A stretch of 64,000 bases of DNA from Haematobia irritans (taxonomy: Eukaryota > Arthropoda > Insecta > Diptera > Muscidae), in the NCBI RefSeq assembly GCF_050003625.1, contig NC_134398.1:200812583-200876582 (forward strand), given 5' to 3'. The notes under the pieces were generated by a model. That model saw only the letters and a program-made list of their open reading frames with translations, was not told the DNA's origin and did not search any database. Below, piece after piece: positions 59,413 to 64,000 of the stretch. Positions within the stretch are counted from its first letter, which is position 1, and every line of letters starts with the position of its first letter. Position numbers and translations under genes: made by a program.

Positions 59413-59470
59413 TTTTCTATAGAAATATTTTGACTAAATTTTCTATAGAAATACATTTTTGACAAAAAAA
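56400..59470 (-). repeat. 29-bp minisatellite array, block split by a SINE
   Basis: About 90 units in the AAATAAAATTTTGACAAAAT orientation (reverse complement of block 1), mostly close to consensus. Local variants are GAGAAAATTTT (57715-57920 and 59110-59220), TTGACAACATT and TACCAAAAGCGTC (58830 and 58890). The segment TTTTCTATTTTCTAAAAAA followed by a shortened unit occurs near 57635 and again near 59037, marking a ~1.4-kb internal duplication. Confidence 0.95.
56878..57229 (+). mobile_element. tRNA-derived SINE, full length (352 bp)
   Basis: The head GGGAGCCACCGTGGTGCAAT contains box A (TGGTGCAATGG, 56889-56899), and GGTTCGATTCC (56933-56943) is a perfect box B. The body matches the copies at 14.5-15 kb. 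The 3' end is AACCTAACCTAACCTAACC rather than poly(A). It sits in the minisatellite and is flanked by TATCTAT on both sides (56870-56876 and about 57230-57236), a target duplication. The intact promoter boxes and low divergence suggest a fairly recent insertion. The 80-codon frame at 56860-57102 is SINE-derived. Confidence 0.92.
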
Positions 59471-59534
59471 GAAACTATATATATATACAACAAATATTTT
59501 ATAATAATCTTTATATGGCATTCTTGTTAATTAT

Positions 59535-59606
59535 CTGTCTTTTTTAAATTTCAGGTAAACATTGCTCAACATATTTCAATATTATTATTCTCAATTTAAG
59601 GTAAAT
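59535..59606 (+). promoter_or_regulatory. Candidate recursive (ratcheting) splice site
   Basis: TCTTTTTTAAATTTCAG|GTAAAC puts a usable 3' splice site directly against a donor (junction 59554/59555), the arrangement of zero-length exons in long fly introns. A second donor-like AAG|GTAAAT follows at 59600/59601, so a 46-base microexon is an alternative. Support is the motif only. Confidence 0.3.
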
Positions 59607-61044
59607 TCTTTGAAAATTATTATTTTTTATTTTGGTTTTCATTTTAATTTAAATTAAATTGTTGTTTAAATTTTTCCCATATCTTTAATTTTTAAGGGTA
59701 AATTTATTTTCAAAAATGCCTATGGTTTGGTTTTCAGAATGTTTCATTTTTTCAGATACGTATATATTTTAATTTTCTAATACGATTCAATACGACAAGT
59801 CGCGGCATATATTTTTATTTTGATTTTCACATTTGTTTTTCATATATGTACATACATTTTTTTCATTAAAAATAGTAATTTCATTCGTTTATTGCTTCGA
59901 GATTATTATTTACAATAGTTTCACAAATAGTTTTCTGTTTGCACCATACAAGTTGCACTCGAGGTAATATGCTTGGTAAATACTAGGCAACGTGACACTT
60001 TTTTTTATTAAATTATTTTTTTTTATTTTGTATATTTTAAAAATACAGACATTAACCATGAAATTGCTGTATTATACCTACATAAAAAAGATTGGTGTAA
60101 TAAAAAATATTTTTGTCCCATTTTTTATTTGAGAGCACATTTAACAAAGTTTTTTCTATTTTTAAAATTTCTCCACTCTGACTCATTTTTGCAATCTTTG
60201 TATTTTCTAAAGTAGTAAAGGTGTTCATATGCACATTTTTTTTCAAATTAAATATGTAAATTTCTCGGCCGTCTGGTTTACCTTTTATATGCAGCGGCTA
60301 TGGTTTGTTTCTTAAAATTACAGTTGTGGAGGTTTAAATTGTTAAAGTTTGTAAATTTTAATGGGTGAAACAAACCATATAATAATTTCAATTTGTCATG
60401 ATCAAATACTTAATAATAGACTGACTGAGACTGGGATCTATTTGCAAATCAAAATAGACATAAGAAATTTTGCCTGTCTGGGGGCTGCCAGGTATCTAAG
60501 TTGGCAGTATTTCTATATTTTATGGTTTTAACGTCACCACCCAATATGGTACGATTTTTTTTTGTGATATTTATTGTTATTTTTATTACATTTTTTTCTT
60601 TTTGAAAATGCACACTTGTCTGTATTTTATTTCTTTTTTTGTCTATAGGGAAAAAAATGGTAACATAAAAACTCAATACGGATGTATTCATGATAGGTAC
60701 GATTTATTTCAAACGATTTTTAAATGAGATACATATAAATGGATTTAAATTGACATGATCGAGACGACGTAGTCTACGAAAAAATAAAAAAAATGCATTA
60801 TACAATTCCAATGAGCGTGCAAAACGATAATTGAAAGAACAAATGAAAGATCAGTTAATTTATTTATTCAATTAAAGAACAGAAATATGTCAGACGTATG
60901 TTGACAACATTCGTTTTTATGTTATTTGAAAAAGATGAATGGTTTCGAAATGACATATCGATGTTTTAAGGGGGATTTGTGCAAGTGTAGTGGCTTTGAA
61001 AAAACAACAAGTGGTATTTTAGATCCAAAAAATATGAAGAAAAA
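59607..61044. other. A+T-rich unique sequence; no gene seen
   Basis: T-rich stretches (60000-60030, 60235-60245, 60540-60600) and short frames on both strands without family features. The 90-codon frame at 60926-61198 runs into the array that follows. Confidence 0.4.
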
Positions 61045-64000
61045 ATATAGAACATTTTCTCTAGAAATAAAAATTTCAGAAAATTTCCAAATTCATTTTT
61101 CAGAAAATTTTAAAATTTCCGAAAAAATTTCCTATAGACAAAAAAATTTTTTAAGAAAATTTCCTATAGACAAGAAAATTTCGGAGAATTTCCTATAGAC
61201 AAAAAATTTTTAAGAAAATTTCCTATAGAAAAGAAATTTTCTGAACAATTTCTATAGACAAAAATTTTTGAGAAAATTTTCTATAGACAAGAAATATTCA
61301 AAATTTTTCCTATGGACAGAAAATTTTCAAAAAATTTCCTATAAAAAAGAAATTTTGAGAAAATTTCCTGTAGAAGTTAAATTTTCAGAAAATTTCCTAT
61401 AAACAATAAATTTTCTAAAAATTGCCTGTACACAATACATTTTCAGAAAATTTCCTATAGACAAGAAATTTTCGTAGAATTTTCTATAAACAAGAATTTT
61501 TCGGAGAATGTCCTATAGACAAGTAATTTTCACAAATTTTTTTGGACCAAAAATTTTCAGAAAATTTGCTATAGAAATGAAATTTTCAGAAAATTTCCCA
61601 TAGACAAGAAATTTTCAGAAAATTTCCCATAGACAAGAAATTTTCACAAAATTTCCCATAGACACGACATTTTCAGAAATTTCCTATAGACAAGAAATTT
61701 TCAGAAAATTTCTGATAGACATGAAATTGTCACAAAATTTCCTATTGATAAGAAATTTGCAGAAAATTACCTATAGACAAGAAATTTTCACACAATTACG
61801 AAATTTTTCAGAAAATTTCCCATAGACACGACATTTTCAGAAAATTTCCCATAGACACGAAATTTTCAAACAATTTTCTATAGACAAGAAAATTTCCTAT
61901 GGACAAGATATTTTCACAAAATTTCCTATAGACAAGAAATTTTTCAGAAAATTTCCCATAGATAAGAAATTTTTACAAAATTTCCTATAGACAAGAAATT
62001 TTCACAAAATTTCCCATAGACAAGAAATTTTCAGAAAATTTCCTATAGACAAGAAATTTTAACAAAATTTCCTATAGACAACAAATTTTTCAGAAAATTT
62101 CCCATAGACAAGAAATTCTCACAAAATTTCCTATAGACAAGAAATTTTTCAGAAAATTTCCCATAGACACGAAATTTTCACAAAATTTACTATAGACAAG
62201 AAAATTTTTCACAAAATTTCCTATAGATAAGAAATTTTTAAGAAAATTTCCCATAGAAAAGAAATTTTTACAAAATTTCCTATGGACAAGAAATTTTTCA
62301 GAAAATTTCCCATAGACAAGAAATTTTCAGAAAATTTTCCATAGACAAGAAATTTTCAGAAAATTTCTTATAGACATGAAATTGTCACAAAATTTCTTAT
62401 AGACATGAAATTGTCACAAAATTTCCTATTGATAAGAAATTTTCAGAAAATTTCCCATAGACAAGAAATTTTTCAGAAAATTTCCCATAGACAAGAAATT
62501 TTCACAAAATTTTCCTATAGACAAGAAATTTTCAGAAAATTTCCCATAGACAAGAAATTTTCACAAAATTTGCTATAGACAAGAAATTTTCAGAAAATTT
62601 CTTATAAATATGAAATTGTCACAAAATTTCCTATTGATAAGAAATTTTCAGAAAATTACCTATAGACAAGAAATTTTCACAAAATGGACAAGAATGGACA
62701 AGAAATTTTTCAGAAAATTTCCCATAGACAAGAAATTTTCACAAAATTCCCTATAGACAAGAAATTTTCAGAAAATTTCCTATAGACAAGAAATTTTTCA
62801 GAAAATTTCCCATAGACAAGAAATTTTCACAAAATTTCTTATATTTTCTCTTAAAATTTCCTATAGACAAGATATTTTCAAAAAATTTCTTATAGACGTG
62901 AAATTGTCACAAAATTTCCTATTGATAAGAAATTTTCAGAAAATTTCCTATAGACAATAAATTTTTCACAAAATTTCCCATAGACAAGAAATTTTCACAA
63001 AATTTCCTATAGACAAGAAATTTTTCAGAAAATTTCCCATAGATAAGAAATTTTCAGAAAATTTCCCATAGATAAGAAATTTTCAAAAAAATTCTTATAG
63101 ACATGAAATAGTCACAAAATTTCCTATTGATAAAAATGTTCAGAAAATTTCCCATAGACAAGAAATTTTCAGAAAATTTCCCATAGATAAGAAAATTTCA
63201 AAAAATTTCTTATAGACAAGAAAATGTTTAAGAAAATTTCCTATAGACAAGAAATTTTTCAGAAAATTTCCTATAGACAAGAAATTTTTCAGAAAATTTT
63301 CCACAGACAAGACATTTTTACAAAATTTCCTATAGACAAGAAATTTTTACAAAATTTCCTATAGACAAGAAATTTTTCAAAAAATTTTTCATAGACACGA
63401 AATTTTCAGAAAATTTCCCATAGACAAGAAAATTTCACAAAATTTCTTATAGACATGACATTGTCACAAAATTTCCTATTGATAAGAAATTTTTCAGAAA
63501 ATTTCCTATAGACAAGAAATTTTTCAGAAAATTTCCCATATACAAGAAATTTTCACAAAATTTTCTATAGACAAGAAAATTTTCAGAAAATTTCCTATAG
63601 ACAAGAAATTTTCAGAAAATTTCTTATAGACATGAAATTGTCACAAAATTTCCTATTGATAAGAAATTTTCAGAAAATTACCTATAGACAAGAAATGTTT
63701 ACAAAATTTCCTATAGATAAAAAATTTTCACAAAATTTCCTATAGACAAGAAATTTTCAGAAAATTTCCCATAGACAAGACATTTTCACAAAATTTCCTA
63801 TAGACAATAAATTTTCAGAAAATTTCCTATTGATAAGAAATTTTCACAAAATTTCCTATAGACAAGAAATTTTCAGACAATTTCTTATAGACAAGAAATT
63901 TTTCAGAAAATTTCCCATAGACAAGAAATTTCCTATAGACAAGAAATTTTTCAGAAATTTTCCCATAGACAAGAAATTTCCACAAAATTTCCTATAGACA
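61045..64000 (+). repeat. 29-bp minisatellite array of a second class, running off the window
   Basis: About 100 units that begin TTTCCTATAGACAAGAAATT and end TTCACAAAA or TTCAGAAAA. The period is again 29. The core CTATAGACAAG replaces the CTATAGAAAAT of the other arrays, and CCCATAGACAAG is a frequent variant. A marked variant, ATGAAATTGTCACAAAATTT followed by CCTATTGATAAG, recurs at about 61721, 62405, 62610, 62898, 63103, 63454 and 63632. The intervals are close to multiples of 29, showing a higher-order pattern. The right limit is not in the window. Confidence 0.95.

Overview
The window looks like intergenic or, more likely, long-intron DNA from a calyptrate fly, probably a muscid (Haematobia, Stomoxys or Musca type). 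The reasons are extreme A+T richness, an irritans-type (Himar1-like) mariner at the left edge, a tRNA-derived SINE with an AACCT tail, CAA/CAG/GA microsatellites typical of fly regulatory DNA, and repeat families that I associate from memory with muscid and blowfly genomes. The species call is inference. No intact protein-coding gene is visible. The only recognisable coding sequences are decayed transposon genes: a mariner transposase (1-1011, +) and a jockey-type reverse transcriptase fragment (about 24118-24990, -).

Layout. 1-3.4 kb: mariner remnant, a hAT-type MITE with perfect 8-bp target duplications (1900-2771), and a 287-bp TA-flanked MITE. 3.5-9 kb: a possible promoter and untranslated first exon (3651-4574), an array of ~180-bp repeats, and a possible second untranslated exon (8674-8856). 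10.5-12.85 kb: the first block of a 29-bp minisatellite. 14.3-16.1 kb: SINE copies and a 585-bp tandem duplication that carries a MITE. 17.9-21 kb: a nested stack of mobile elements (old TIR element > hAT-like element with a minisatellite; hAT MITE > piggyBac-like MITE). 21-27.5 kb: mostly unique sequence plus the LINE fragment. 28-38.4 kb: repeat mosaic, dominated by a 5.4-kb hAT-like element (32978-38403) filled with 29-bp arrays and copies of a second repeat family ('D element', here with 153-bp internal repeats). 39.9-46.1 kb: a diverged 29-bp array with a ~430-bp higher-order period. 46.9-47.6 kb: a 344-bp tandem duplication. 48.6-55.3 kb: a GGTCCTTCGAC satellite with two non-satellite islands. 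56.4-59.5 kb: another 29-bp array split by a SINE. 61-64 kb: a second sequence class of 29-bp array that runs off the window.

Main result. Every A+T-rich array in the window appears to share one 29-bp register although the monomers differ. At least two arrays lie inside elements that have hAT-like terminal inverted repeats and perfect 8-bp target-site duplications (TTCATGCC and ATGCCAAC). The same array also sits at the same internal position in two D elements. This suggests that a minisatellite is spread as cargo of non-autonomous DNA transposons and then expands locally. No CRISPR array, operon, rRNA or true tRNA gene was seen.
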